DNA from: Sarcocystis neurona | Taxonomy: Eukaryota; Apicomplexa; Conoidasida; Eucoccidiorida; Sarcocystidae | DNA length: 64,000 nucleotides | Direction: 5' to 3' | Assembly (NCBI GenBank): GCA_000727475.1 | Contig: KL647309.1 | Span: 1,805,820 to 1,869,819, forward strand | Part shown: piece by piece, positions 1-13,700 of the stretch | Numbering within the stretch: the first letter of the stretch is position 1 | Layout: each line of letters opens with the position of its first letter | The notes under the pieces: generated by a model | The model's database searches: none | What the model was told of the DNA's origin: nothing | Seen by the model: the letters and a program-made list of their open reading frames with translations, nothing else | Translations under genes and position numbers: made by a program

Positions 1-727
1 AGTGAAACATCACCTTCAGAGGCCGCGGCAGCCCGATGTTTCTAGTATGCGTACACAGACGGAGTAGACTCACGCGCGTGTCGAACGTGTGCATAGAGGG
101 AAATGTGTCTATCTACGTATGTCGCCATAACCAGTGGTATGAACGTATATTAGGAGAGGTGCAAATTATTGTCTCACAATTAGTGCTCTTTCTTGGGTCT
201 TCTCATTCACACGACTGTGGAGATATCTGCGGAAAGTTTGTGCGCGGAGGGACCGCACCGTGTAGCACCCACCTGCGTGCACAGGGCAGTTCGTTTCTCC
301 GTTGGAGCTACGTGCTTTGGGGAAAACGACTGCGCTCGGCTCACCCTGAACAGCTTCGGAGGCAAATATCTGCATGTGTCAATGCGATGAGCAGTCCGAC
401 AGATCTTTCTACGTAGGACCGTGATGTGCTGTTAACATTTCTTTCGTGTCTCCCATATATATTCATGTACAGAGGAAGAGGTTTGCGTGTCGACGAGCAG
501 AAGAAGTTCATTATTCTGCGTAGATAGAAAGACAGAGCGAGAGAGAGTTGAACGGCCAAATGACGTGGGAAGAGACAGCGAGCGGAAGAGGTGTCTGCGC
601 ACCAACCTCGTCTGTGTCGGACAAATTCTCTCGCTCTGGCTGAATGTCTGCTGGGTTGGCTCGCTCGAGTACACAAAAAATTGGCCCTGCTCGGCCGTGT
701 TGGGGCCGTTGAATCAGAAATCGCTTC

Positions 728-785
728 TCGAACCTTTCCCGTTGTATACTGTGCTGTCGAACCTTTCCCGTTGTATACTGTGCTG
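728..785. repeat. Perfect 29-bp tandem duplication
   Basis: Two identical 29-bp copies (728-756 and 757-785) sit head to tail, each containing the stretch CCTTTCCCGTTGTATACTG. The unit is not a multiple of three and lies in apparently non-coding DNA, so it looks like a recent slippage or duplication event. Confidence 0.9.
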
Positions 786-2045
786 TCTCTCTAGACACCT
801 TCGAGTTGCGTTCAGCGCGGCAGTCTGAAGGTTTTTCTTCTTCTGGGGTAACTTGCGCGCAGCTTCTTACAGATATACAGTAACGCGAGGTCGCGTTATC
901 TTTCTCATGTTCGTCAAGGCAGAAAGAGCGTGCGCACGTTTTTGGCAGCACTCCTGCTGCTGCTGCTCCTGCTGCGACAAGCGGCTGCTGCAGCCGCTGC
1001 AGTCTCTGGTCTCTGCTGCCGTGCGTGGACCAAGGATCGAACCGGCTGCAACGTGTCCACGTCTTTTCAACGTCAAGGTCTTCCAAAATTTGCTCACTAG
1101 ATGGTGTGCACTTTGCTTACAAATGTTGGAAAAATCTCTTCTTTTTGTGATTAGAGCTGGTTTCCTTCAATTCCGCGTACCCTCTTGCTGCGGCGTCCAC
1201 GAGTGTCTGCGATATTCGTGTCCTGCCTCACGACGACGCTAAGGTCCTTTCTGTGTGCGGGCACCCTCTGTGTGTGTGTGTATACCTACACGTATACATA
1301 TATATATCTATATATATATACGTAGGTAGATACACATATACATATATATAGCATATATATATATATATACACCAATACGTAAGGTGTAAAGAAGCGTGGG
1401 CGCTGCTTCTCGCTTACATGATTTTGGCGCGGGTGTGTTTCGCGAATGTTCAGATATCGTTTTTAGATTTGTGAAGTGCTCCGGAGTAGATTATCTGTTC
1501 CTGCACGTGCGCGTGACTACACAGAGTCACGTATCTCTCGCAGACAGAGTCACGCACAACTACCCGCTTCCCACGTACGCGCATATCGTCCTTTGTACAT
1601 ACGAGACAGGTTTCCGTCGTGGGCCGCAAGAAGATTCTGAAGGCTGTCTCTTGCTTTTGGAGAACTCCAGAGAAACGAGTTTCCCGTGGAGACAACAAAA
1701 CGCCCGGCAGTTTCACTAGCGAAAAAAACCACCTCCCTGGGCTGACGCCTCCGCGCTGGGTGCACGGGATTTTGATCTCGGGAGAGACCGAGAGAAAGAT
1801 AGCCAGACAGGAACGGAGAAAGACAGACTACAGGATGGCAGAGGGAGACACAACCACGAAGTTTCCGCGAACCTCACACAACACACAAACACACTCTGTT
1901 CTTCACTGTGTTGCTCGCGTCAAATTTGACAGCATTGCTTCGTTTAAAGTTGCGCTCGGCTTTTTCGAAGAGAGTCGCTGCATTTGTCGAGCGCAGAAAC
2001 GGAAGAGAGAAACATGCGGTGTTTCTTGTGCATTCGCCTTTTCAA

Positions 2046-2061
2046 CCCCCCCCCCCCCCCC
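2046..2061. repeat. Poly(C) homopolymer run
   Basis: Sixteen consecutive C residues on the plus strand, followed by AACACCC. Such a run is prone to sequencing and polymerase slippage, so its exact length should be treated as uncertain. Confidence 0.85.
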
Positions 2062-4629
2062 AACACCCGCTGCACCTCGAAATTCTTGACTCACGCAGAA
2101 GCGCTCGCGTCTCTTCACATGTAAAAACAAAGACGAGCGAGTGTACCTAAGCCTACTTACATATACTCACGTGCAAATACACGCGTGCCCGACTACATAA
2201 ATGTATCTGGGTACGCGAATTCACCCGAGAGGTGGACAAACAGACCCACAGGTACGTTTCTTTTCTTCGACGATGCTCGCGGACTGCTTGAAGCAAACTC
2301 CCACGCAGCAGTCCTCCTTACATCAAAAATCATTCCCTCGCGTCTTGTATGTATATTTACGTACATATATGTGTAGATTGGTGTGGTGTACGTACACCCC
2401 ATTCAGGTGCAAACAAGAGGCTGAATATATTCTTACGTCACGAGAGAGACGTACATACACACAGAGGCAGACACAGAGAGTGACACGCATACGTATACAG
2501 AGAGAGAGACACGCACACACACAAAGAGAGAGACAAACAGACAGACACGTACATATACCTACGTATATTTAGAGACAAAAAAACAGCGGTACGTTAGCTT
2601 CCTTGTAGCTTCAGGTATAAAGAGACGCGCGCAGGCATCCCAAAAAGTGGCTGCCTGTGAAGAGAGAGACAGACAGGAAAAAAAGAAACACGTGGCCGTC
2701 GCACCGCCGGTCTCTCGACTTCTCGGCGAATGCAGACGCAGGGTTCACAAGTATGCACGTACACACAGAGGTACGGCGTAAACCTCTGCATTGCTCTCTT
2801 TCTTTTCCATTCTCTGCAGTACTCTTTTATGACTTGTATTTACATGCCTACGCAGAGTATACATACGTGTACACAAACACACACACATACTCACACATAC
2901 ATATACGTAAGAGACACAGGAGAGCAACGCTCTCTCTTTGTTCGTCATCCATCTTCGGTTTTCTTCTTCCGTTTTCCTTCTTCTTCGTGTCTCTTTCCGT
3001 TTCCCTTCCTGCTGTTATTCCTTCTGTTCGTTTCTTTCTTCCTCCTTTCCATTTCTCTCCACTTTTCTTTTCTGGTTTTCTTCACCTACGTTCTTCCTCT
3101 CTCCCCTTGCTGTCTTTTTCTGTCACGTGTGGAGTGCTGTCGACGCAGGGGGAAAAGAAGTCAACTGCGGTAGCGCAGCAGACGACACCGGCGCGCTTGG
3201 CTGCTCTCCCTCTCTCCTTTCTTCTGCGCCTTTCTTTTTTCCTTCGAGAGGCAGCAGAAGAGTCGCGAGTCAACTCGGAGGCGCAGAGCGTGAAGAGGCA
3301 CACACGCTCTCGCAGAAAACAGAGAGAACGGGAGAAAAACAGCCCCTACGGGTGAGGGCAGGTCACTGCGACTGTGCCAGCAAACAAGAAAAAGAGAGCC
3401 GACAAACAGTCTCGAAACTGTCTGCGTCGTGGTCTCACCCGGCAAATATGTATGTACTGTACAACAACATACACGTCTATCTGTACGTATGTATATACAG
3501 ACAGATATGGATACGGAGATGGGTATGAACACCGATTAATATCTACGTAATACACATACATACACACACAGACACACACAGAGTAAAGTTACTACAAATA
3601 CACACACTACGTGGGCAATATCTCATATGCGGCATTTATACGCACACACACATATATTTGTGTGTACGTATGTATGCGTGCGAGATATTGATGTATTGAT
3701 ATTGGATGTTAGAAGTCTATGTAACCATCTACTGTACACATCCCCGCCTCACATACACGCGTAAACACATCTCTACCTCTATTCATATATACATGTATAT
3801 GGGAAAGACAGGTGTGCGTGTGTGTATATACTGTGATACGGGGAACCAGACTGAGAAGAAACTCTGTCTCGTTTGTTCTTCTCTTTCCTGTCTATTTCTT
3901 GTAGAGATGAATCTTTACGCGTGCGTCTTCGAGATTGAAGAGGAGACGGCCGACTGCGTTTTTCTGAGCGACCACCGCGTCCCAGTTTCTGTCGCTCTTT
4001 GCCTTTCTCTCACTATTATCTCTTCCTTTTTGTCTCAGCAAAACCTCCACACCCGGGCGCAGGAAGGAGAACACCCGCGTTGCACTTCTTCGCTCTGTTT
4101 GTGTGTGTGCGTGTCTCTGTGTACGTGTGAGGAAGACTTTTTCGTTTCGATAGAGAGAAGAGACGAGGAAAACAAGAGGCGGAGATCGTTGCCGTGGACG
4201 GCCTCTCCACGCAAAGTGCGGCAGAAGCGGCCCTTCGCACCCGCAGTCGAACCTGCGAAGGTGCCGCGGGAAGTTCTTCTTCTTCTTCACTCCCGAGGAA
4301 AAAAACTACATACGACCCCGCCACATACAAATATATTCACATACACATACTCATGGATACAAGCAAATATATATACATGTGCATATATATACTCACGTAC
4401 ACGCACACAAGCACACATATATATACACGCATACTCAAACACACAGAAGATGAAGATGAAACATTTCCTTTTCTTTTTTTCTTCGTTGTGTGCTGCAGCA
4501 ACACCAACGGAGAGACTTCTTCTTCTTTGCTGCAGCAGCAGCCGGCAACCCCACACACACGAGGAAGAAGCGCGCATCTCTCTGTCTCCTCTCTTCCGTC
4601 TCGCCCCTTGCTGTCTCGCGCTTCTTTTT

Positions 4630-4774
4630 TCAAGCAGATTGCTGCGCACTTGGCGTCCCCTGCGTCTCTTTCTTGGTTGCTGTCTCCTTCTCTTCCTCTT
4701 CCCCTTCTTCCTCGTCTTCCGGACGGGAGTACAGCCGTATCATTGGCTTCGTCGGGTCCTTCAACAAAACGTAT
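4630..4774 (-). CDS. EIF3D: eIF3d exon 12 (acidic C-terminus, stop)
   Basis: Acceptor CTCGCAG/ATACGT. Encodes YVLLKDPTKPMIRLYSRP, then an acidic stretch (EDEEEGEEEEKE) and a Gln/Ser end before TGA. The K-D-P-N-K-P-x-I-R-L-Y-S motif and the acidic tail are hallmarks of the eIF3d C-terminus. Confidence 0.95.
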
Positions 4775-7700
4775 CTGCGAGGCAGGAAAGGAGAATAGAA
4801 CCAAAGAAAAGGGAAGCGGGGCCGGTTTCGATTTAGGCAGAGGGAAAGGGAGAACAGAGAGAAAGAAAATAATCGACGAAAGCAGAAAGAAGAGAAAAAG
4901 GAGAGCACGAAGAGGGAGGAAACCCTTCTAAGAAGAGAGAAGAATGGAACGGATGAGAAATGTAGCCGCAGAGGAACAACTGCAGCCGACTTGGGCGCGC
5001 CAGTCTCCGCCAGCGCAGCAGCCGCGAAGCAGCTAGACTTCTCAGACACACACGTACACACACAACAGCAGCAGCAGCAGATATGACGGAGGCGCAGCAG
5101 CAGCAGATATGACGGAGGCGCAGCAGCAGCAGAGCAGCGTTCGGGAAGAGTAGCCAAACGAAGAAACGGAAGCGGCGGACGTGAAAAAGCAACCGGCTCC
5201 AGTGTAGTACGGAGGAGAGGCTCGTGCAGACTTGCCAGCAGCAGCAGCAGCAACAGCGGCTGCTGGGACAGCGAGGGGAGCAGGACCGCGTAAATGAGCT
5301 GCTACAGCACTGCGCGCCAGCAAGCGGCTTCCTCTCTAAGAAACCTAGAGAGAATAGGACACACCGATAAAGAACCCCACGATTAACAGCACGTGGAAAA
5401 CGGGAACAATGAAGTACAAAGTGAAGAAGGGCCGCTGGAGAGAAGCAGGCGTCGTTGAATCCCGGCCTGACGCAAGAGAGACACAGAGGGAGAGACACCG
5501 CTGAGACAGGAAGAACACGACGATTGGACTACTTCTGTAGAAATTTCCGCAAGAGAATACGAAGAGAGACACACAAAGGACCTTCCCACAGCAAGAAATC
5601 AGCCTAAAGCACGGCACACACGGAGCGAAGAGGAGAGTTTCGAAAGCGAGAAGTGAGACGACGACGCAAGAGCACGCAAGAGCACGAAGACATATACTCC
5701 CGAAGAAGAAGAAAAAGACACAAGAAGAAGAAGGGAAGTTTGACCACTTGAGAAGCCTGGCAGATGAACGGGGAAAGGTGTTCTCTCGAAGAAAGAGGAA
5801 ACTTTGACTTCTCGAGAAGTGTGTGACTGTCCTACGGTTTCTCAGATGACCGAGGACACTCGTATGGAGAAGAAAGGAACTTCTCATGAATTATTACCGG
5901 CCGTCGGGTTTCTCCATAACGAGGTCGACAACCGCGCGGACGATGCCCCACGCGTTCTCTGCCTTCAAGCCGATCTGCAGCCCAAGGTCACGCGTCTGGT
6001 AGGACTGCACGCTCAGAACGACGTGGTGTTCTGCAAAAAAGGAGGCGACAAGGCGGAAAAGGAGCGAAGAAAAGGGGGCCCCCATGTGCGAAGTTGACAA
6101 GTCTGCTCGAATCGCACGGGAAATGTTGTCGTCGCTCGCGGAATGGCGACCCGCGAAGAGCAACGACGAGACGGAGACACGGAGACGCAGACGCGAGACG
6201 GAGACGCCGCGACAGACAGAGACGGCTGCAGCACAGAGTCCCGAGCACTGGTCCTAAACTTGAAAGACGCATGCAGACAGACACACACATTTGTATACGA
6301 AGACGGCGGGGAGGAAGAAGAAGAAGAAAAGGGAATTTCTCTACGACTGTGCGTGCGTCTGCGGCCTGCGGGACCGGACGTGGGGCCTTAGACCCCACCA
6401 CACGTGACACACGCAGACGCCTTTTAATTTCTTCGACAAGAGGGCGAAGAAGAAGGACGGGAAGGCAGCGAGAAGGAACAACGGGAAGCAAATAAAATAA
6501 AAAACGAATGGCCGGGCGGGATGCAGCAGACAACAGACAGACGCGGTCGCGGTGGGGTGGCCAGCAGCCACGCCGCTGCACGCGAAGACGCACGCTGCAG
6601 ATGCAGGACACACAGAGACAGACACACATACCCGTTCTCCCCACATACAAAAATTTACATATATAGGGGATCCCTCGTACAGAGAGACGTACATCATTCA
6701 TGTGAGTAGACACGTACACACATATATATAATATAAATATACGGCCCCTCTATACAAAGATATATACAGGATAGAAAGGGAGACGGAGAGAAAGCAAACA
6801 CACACACACACACACATATTCTCTCGTATGTATATATATATATATATATGCATAGACACTCACACGTATATATGAGAGAGAGATACACACACATATATCT
6901 TCTCGTATATACAGATACACATATATAGAGAGACTCCACATGTATATACGCAGATAGAAGAGACAGAGGAAGAGAGACGTCCACACAGACCAAGACACGT
7001 ATTCTCTTGTATATGTCAATAAAGACTGGCGTCTGCATACAGAGACATATTAAAGAGCTACAGACGGAGAGGCGCCTTCCCGTACCTTCAAATACACAGG
7101 CACATGTCTATGCATGCACACATGGAAGACAGAAGAGACAAAACGCGAAGAAGACACACACTCTCTCGTACGCATGCACACACACTGTTCCGACTATCAA
7201 CATCTGCAGGCCACCAAACACCGAAGACGCACTCATCCTTATCCATGCACACATACATACATATATTTGTTCCCCCCCTCGTCTTGTTCATATACACGCG
7301 CATGCACTCTCTGCATGCGTCGAGAAAGAGAGACTACACACACATGCAGACGAAAGGAAAGGGCATCTTCCTTTCTGCCGGCGAAGTCATTTCTCCACCA
7401 GCGGAACCCCCCCGCGGCCCACGTCTTCACAACACACGAACAGCAGAGGAGGACGGGGAGACGAGACCGGAGAAGGGGGGTGGGGGCGAAGAAGAGGCGG
7501 AGGACGCGGAGGGGGGTTATCAAAAAGAGAGCAGCAGGAGAAGGCTGAGAAGAAGTGTACCGTTGTCATTTGTAGATTTTCGTGAGACGAAGCCGAGTTT
7601 TAAGTCGTCGCAGCCGGCAATCATCGCCGAAGCAACGAACTTCTTCAACTTGCATGCGTTGTTGCGCACTTCTGTCGCCAGCAGCGCCCCCCGCTGCGTC

Positions 7701-10700
7701 TCCATTTGCACTCGCCAATTTCGCTGCCCTGCAGAGGTTGAGGAAACGAGTCCAGGCGCCCGCCCACATCTTCATATATCTCATGCAGACATCTACACAT
7801 CTATGCATGGGGAGATGATATATATGCCCGATGGATACACATATATATATGGGTGGATACATATACCTCGCGCGCACGGGGTGTATCTACCTGCGTACAT
7901 GTGCACAGACGCACGCGTCGAGGAAACCTTCACCAATAATGTGCCCCTCTGTTGTGTACATATGCATATATATATATATATGTACGTGGAGATATATATG
8001 TGTATATATACACATGTATGTAGGAATGGCATGTGTGTAGACGTATGCATGTGCAGGATACAGACAGCGACGCATATACGTATGTATTCATGTACAGATG
8101 TATGTATGTATGTGTGTATATATACATATCCATGGGTACGTATGTATATACACGTATGTATATATATACATATGTACACATACACATACGTGTGTATATA
8201 TATATATAAATATACATATACGTGTCTATGTATGTAGGTAAGTATGTGTGTATATATGGGTATGTATGTGTACGTATGTATATATATACTTATCCGCATG
8301 CAATGTGTAGACGTATAAGCATGCGATGTATAGACGTATATACGCGTGCAACGAGATTCTGGTGTGGGAGACCGGAGAGAGACCAGCAGCCGGGACGCAT
8401 GCAGAGATGGGGGGAGAAAAACGCCCTGCTGTCAAGAAGAAGTACGTGTGGATCAAGACGCAGCGGCAGCAAGCAGAGAGATGGAAAACATCTCCACTTG
8501 TAGGACGTTAGAAGCTGCTCCCTCTGTCAGCAGTGTGCCAGTGCTGCATCCCCCGCATATCGACAGCAGCAGCCCTTTCTTCGCAGAAGTAGCCCCGCGC
8601 CAACGCGCGGCAGAAACTCTTAGCAGCAGCAGCAGCACTTGCGCAGCCACAGCTGCAGCAGCAGTAAAAAGACTCCTCCATTTTCTCCTCCTCCTGTCGC
8701 AGTGTGCGCTTCACACGTACAGACACCAGCTGGCCACACTCAGCAGCAGCAGGACAACGGCACCAGCAACTCTGAGGAGGCAGCAGCAGCTGCAAGCCCC
8801 AGGCCGCAGAAGCTCTGAGGCAGCAGCAGCAGCAGCAGCGGGTCTGGGGCACGAGCAGCAGCCGCGGGACTGAGGCAGCAGCAGCAGGGGGACGGGGAGT
8901 CCAGCAGCGGCCATAGCAGCGGTAGAGGAAATGGAAACCGCCGCAGGCAGACGAGGGCGGCACCAGGAGCAGCAGCAGCAGCAGCCACGCCGCGTAACAG
9001 CCGCAGCAGGAGGGGGAGAAGGACGCAGGATCTAGACACAAAGCTGCTGGGGCAAGAGACTGCCACAGCAGCACATCAGGTGTCAAAAAGGAGAACTTAT
9101 TTTGCTGTTCGCTGTCTACTTCTGCCGATGTAGACGCTGCAGCAGCAGCAGCAGGAACGGGATCGACCGGCCACATACCCACAGCAAGCGCCCCTGAGAC
9201 TGCACGGCCCTTCTTATACTGACTTATACACATACATATCCACACACATACATATATATACACCTATGTGTACACAGACATATACATCTCTATATGAAGA
9301 TGTATAGAGAAAGAAACGTCATATATATCAATATATATGTATATAAATCCTGATATATGCAGATCTATGCATAAGCACCTACATACGCATACATATATAC
9401 CTGTATATATATGCATACACGTACACCTACATTTATACACATTTATATATGTATATATATGTAGCAAAAGAACTGTCATATCTACATATATCTATATATA
9501 AGTACTGATATACAGATGTATACGTGAGTACCTACACGGCCAAGTAATACATCCATATATACATATATATATATATATGTGTAGTGGAAGAGCTGTCACC
9601 TCTCTCTATATACGCACATATATCCACATATAAAATGGCATACAGATATATACGTACGCACCTCTCTGGTCATATATATATATATGTAGGAATGTGTATA
9701 TTCATAGATACATCTAATCACATATATATATATATATGTATATATGTATTGTAGGGGATCTCCTGTATATCATACATGTATATATATATGTATTCTGATA
9801 TATACACATATATATGCAAGCACCTGGCAAATAAAGAACCATACGGATATATCAATATATACATCTGCACTTACATATACAGTGGAAACCCTGGGATATC
9901 TGTATCTCTTCTGTCTCTCTCTCATATATATATATATATATACGTAAGCCCCTGTAGAATGGCGAAGTCTACTGATATACGGAGAGACACGAGGATGGGG
10001 TAGAGGAAGGGCTGGCAAACGAGAAAACGCGAACTGGGGGTGTATTGACATAAAACGTTGCAGACTGGCGCGGAACTTTGAACTTTCTACAGATGTAAAT
10101 CAATACAAAAGTTTGTATACATATATATATGTATATGTATATATATGTACATATGTATGTGTATGTGTACCTTTGATATCGTATTCGTTTAGTGCGCAGA
10201 TGTAGACGTAGCCGCCTCCGTCCTTTCCGAAAGGATCTGCGTCTTCTTTTTCTCTTCTGCTGCTGCTGCTGCTGCCCTCCTCCTGCTGCGGTGCTGCTGC
10301 TGCCGTACCTCCCACCGGTGGAGGCAGCCGCGCGTTAACCTCCGCCCTGCAGTCTCACATACACCACAAACACACATATATACATGCAGCAGCTATCCGT
10401 CTTCCTTTCTACATTCACAAACATATATGCATATATATGTGTGTGGATGCCTGCACTTGTGTAAATCTGTGTAGCACCTTTCCTTTCGAACAGAAAGGAT
10501 CTAATCCTTCCTCACGGACAACAGCAACGGAGAATTTGCTGTACATACACACACGTATATATATATATATTCCTCTAGATTCGTAGAGCACATATATGTA
10601 TGTATAGCGACTTGCTTGTGGACTTCTGCAGATAGAAATACACACTAATGTCTGTTTTGTTGGCGTAAAAGGATGAATGTATCATCGACGAAATTGCCCA

Positions 10701-13700
10701 GTGAATATACCCCCCTACACCTATACGTCTACATATATATATAGATGTGTGTGCTTTTCCCTGTATTTATGGTGATTGAACACTGCGGTTTCTTGCTTGG
10801 AAGGAAGCAGTTGAGAGCTCCCTTTTTGAGGAAATTTATCAAAGAAATCTTCACCTGGTGAGAATGTTGATCGGCCTTCGGCTGGTCGGGCCGCCTGGGC
10901 CGCCCGCGGTCGTCCTCGGAGGGATCGTGAAGATGCGGTACCTGCGAAACGGAGAGCATTCCCTCCACGATATCGATGCATTTCCACGCTGCTAAAAAGC
11001 GCGACACATATACGAACATCCACCCATACATACATACATATGTACGCACATATTATACATATACATACGTATACATATATATATATATATATATACATAC
11101 ATACATACATACACATATATATACATATATACGTACCCATACATATATATGTGTGCGTACACATACACATGCACATTCATATACACATACACACACATAC
11201 ACATACACACCCTATACATATACGCATTCGTATATCTATACATATGCACATACACACCTCCATACACATCTACTATATGCGTACCTATACATATATACAT
11301 ACCTATATATACATACATACACGTGCAAAGACGTATCCGCATTCGTATATCTATACATATGTACATACACACCTTCATATAGATCCATATGCGTACCTAT
11401 ACATATATATAGACACCTATATATATATACACGTACATACATATGTACAGAGATACACCTACGTATCCCTCCATATATATATGTATGCATGTGTAAAGGG
11501 AGGACCCCTGTGTAGAAGACGCGGGGGAGAAGAAGTTCAAGAAGAAAAGGACGAAGAAGGTACGCACCTGTAAGCAACTGACGCAGGATTGTCTCCCTTT
11601 TCGACGAACGGTGCCGGGGGAAATTTGAGCGGCTCTTCTCCCTTCACCAGCAGCTGCTGTCGCAGGTTTTGGTTGACTTTGACTGCCTCGAACCCGAGGG
11701 CGGCTGGCCGGTTCAGACGATTCTGTAAAATAAATTGCCCCCGCCCCCCCACGCGCGCGCATGCAGAAAAAAATTTCGGTTTCCCTTCCTCCTTCTCGCT
11801 GCTGCATGCATCTCCCTCTGCGCGTGTGTGGGGGTGTCGGTGTGTCTCGCGGTGTGTCTCTTCGCGTCTGTTTTGCGTCTCTCTGCCCGTCTCTCTTGAC
11901 TTCCACGTCTCCCTACCTCGTCAACACCAATTCGTCTCTTTCTCTAAATTTCTACCTATTTCTACATATACATATGTATATGTGTATATACATGCATATA
12001 CATACAAACATATGCATACATATACATACAAACATATGCATACATATACATACAAACATATGCATACATATACATATACATACATATATCAATCTCTATC
12101 TATTTCTACGTGTGTTTGTGTCTCTCTCTTGTCATATATGTAGTTCTACATATATATATATATCTTGTACATCTCATTCATATTCTACGTATATCTGTCT
12201 TCCTCCCCCTCTCTGTGTGTGTGTGTGTCATTTCTCTCTATTTCCACGTCTCTCTATTTATATGTCCCTCTATCATCTCTATCTAATTGTACGTATCCAC
12301 CAATGTATATGTCATCTCTATCTATTTCTGCGTGTATATCTGTCTATATCTCTGTCTCACCTCTGTCTGATAATTCTGCGTACATTTACTACCCATCTCT
12401 CTCTGTGTCACTTTGATCTATTTCTACGCGTGTCTACCTATATCACTACTTTTGTCTACTTTTTTTCTCTCGCCCTCTCTACCTATCTCTATACATATTA
12501 TATGCTACCTTTTTGTCTCTCTGTGTCTCTCTGTGTCTCCCCACCCACTTGGAGACGAGACAGCACAACAGAGCGACGAGACAGAGGGACGCCCCGAGTA
12601 CAACCATCTGCAGACGTGTCACGGAGAGAAGATGTGAAGAAGAACCACCCGGTCCTGGTAGACGAGCCGCAGCAAGACGAAAAGAGAGACACACGCAGAT
12701 ACGGAGACACAGCGCGAACTCACACGTATAAATATAGAGAGACAGGAAGAGAGACGGATTTCAGAAGAGAGAGAGTTTGCTGGTGAAAAAGACAGGGAGA
12801 CCGGCGGAGAAGGAAATACACACACGGAGAGAAGGAGAGGGACACAAGGGAGACGGAGACACGGAGACGAGACGGGAGACGGAGACGGAGACGGGAACGG
12901 AGACGGAGACAGGGGAACTTTCTGAGAGGTTGGAATGGCCAGACATATCTATATGGAGAGACGCTGTGCGACAGGAAGAGCAACTTTGAAGAGGAAGAGG
13001 AGGAGGAGAAGGTGCTCCGAGAACGAGACACCGAGTGAGAGAACAGCAGCACACCCACTCTGACGTGTTCAGAGGAGTGCAGACGGAGGCCAACACACAC
13101 ACACATAGAGATGGTCCCAGGGACAGAGCCGGAGAGAGAGACGGAAAGTAGAAGACAACCCAAACAGCGACACACAGAGAGATCAATTCGTGAAAGATGA
13201 AAACAGAGAGAAAAGATCCCACTGACACAAGGCGCCTGTCTGTCAAGCCGGGGCAGACGCATGCAACAGCAACCCCACCAACCAACACGTAGACGTATTT
13301 GCGTATATATATGTGTGTCTCTATTCTGTATGTATACTTTCTACACAAATACACACTCTCTCCCTCGCAGTTTCCTTGTCTCTGTCTCTTTCTCTTTCTC
13401 AATATGTATTTGCTTGCATATACACATATATACGTACTTTTCTGCGTACGTGACCACGCCAAGAGTGGTCGGCGCGGTATCTCACCTCAGCGTCCTGCAT
13501 GGGAGGCTCGCTCGCAGTTTCGTTGACGGTGAGGAGGTCAACTATTGATCCGTTTGCTTTGTCGATGAGAAGCTTTCCTTCGACTTTCGTCAAGTGCAGA
13601 TGCCACGAGTACTTTCCTTGCGGCGCCGCCATGAGACACGCCAGCACCTGGTCGGTTGCCCCTACGTCGATCGGCTCCTCGCTATTCAACATGTGTTCCT

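Larger units (their letters stand above)
1..4629. other. Repeat-rich non-coding flank downstream of eIF3d
   Basis: No exon or conserved protein is recognisable here on either strand. The stretch holds a 29-bp tandem duplication (728-785), TA/GT microsatellite (about 1285-1375), a 16-base C run (2046-2061), AC/GA simple repeat (2440-2545), pyrimidine-rich DNA (2930-3130) and more CA/TA repeat (3540-3680, 4320-4450). Open frames such as 3706-4836 (+) are composed of repeat-derived residues (Tyr/Ile/Thr/His and Leu/Ser/Phe runs) and look fortuitous. Part of the right side should be the 3' UTR of the minus-strand eIF3d gene, whose stop codon is at 4630; no polyadenylation signal could be assigned with confidence. 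Confidence 0.6.

Noticed and set aside
3706..4836. 376-codon plus-strand frame overlapping eIF3d exon 12
   Set aside because: Made of microsatellite-derived Tyr/Ile/Thr and pyrimidine-derived Leu/Phe/Ser; the true coding strand at 4630-4774 is minus.
8508..9263. 251-codon minus-strand Cys/Leu/Ala frame and similar frames in CAG tracts
   Set aside because: Homopolymer-like residues in every frame on both strands, no ATG context and no conserved segment; they are intronic triplet repeats.
10992..11573. Tyr-Ile-His-Thr repeat frames on both strands, considered as a possible repetitive surface protein
   Set aside because: Pure TA/CA microsatellite translation; the same type of frame appears in every TA-rich intron.
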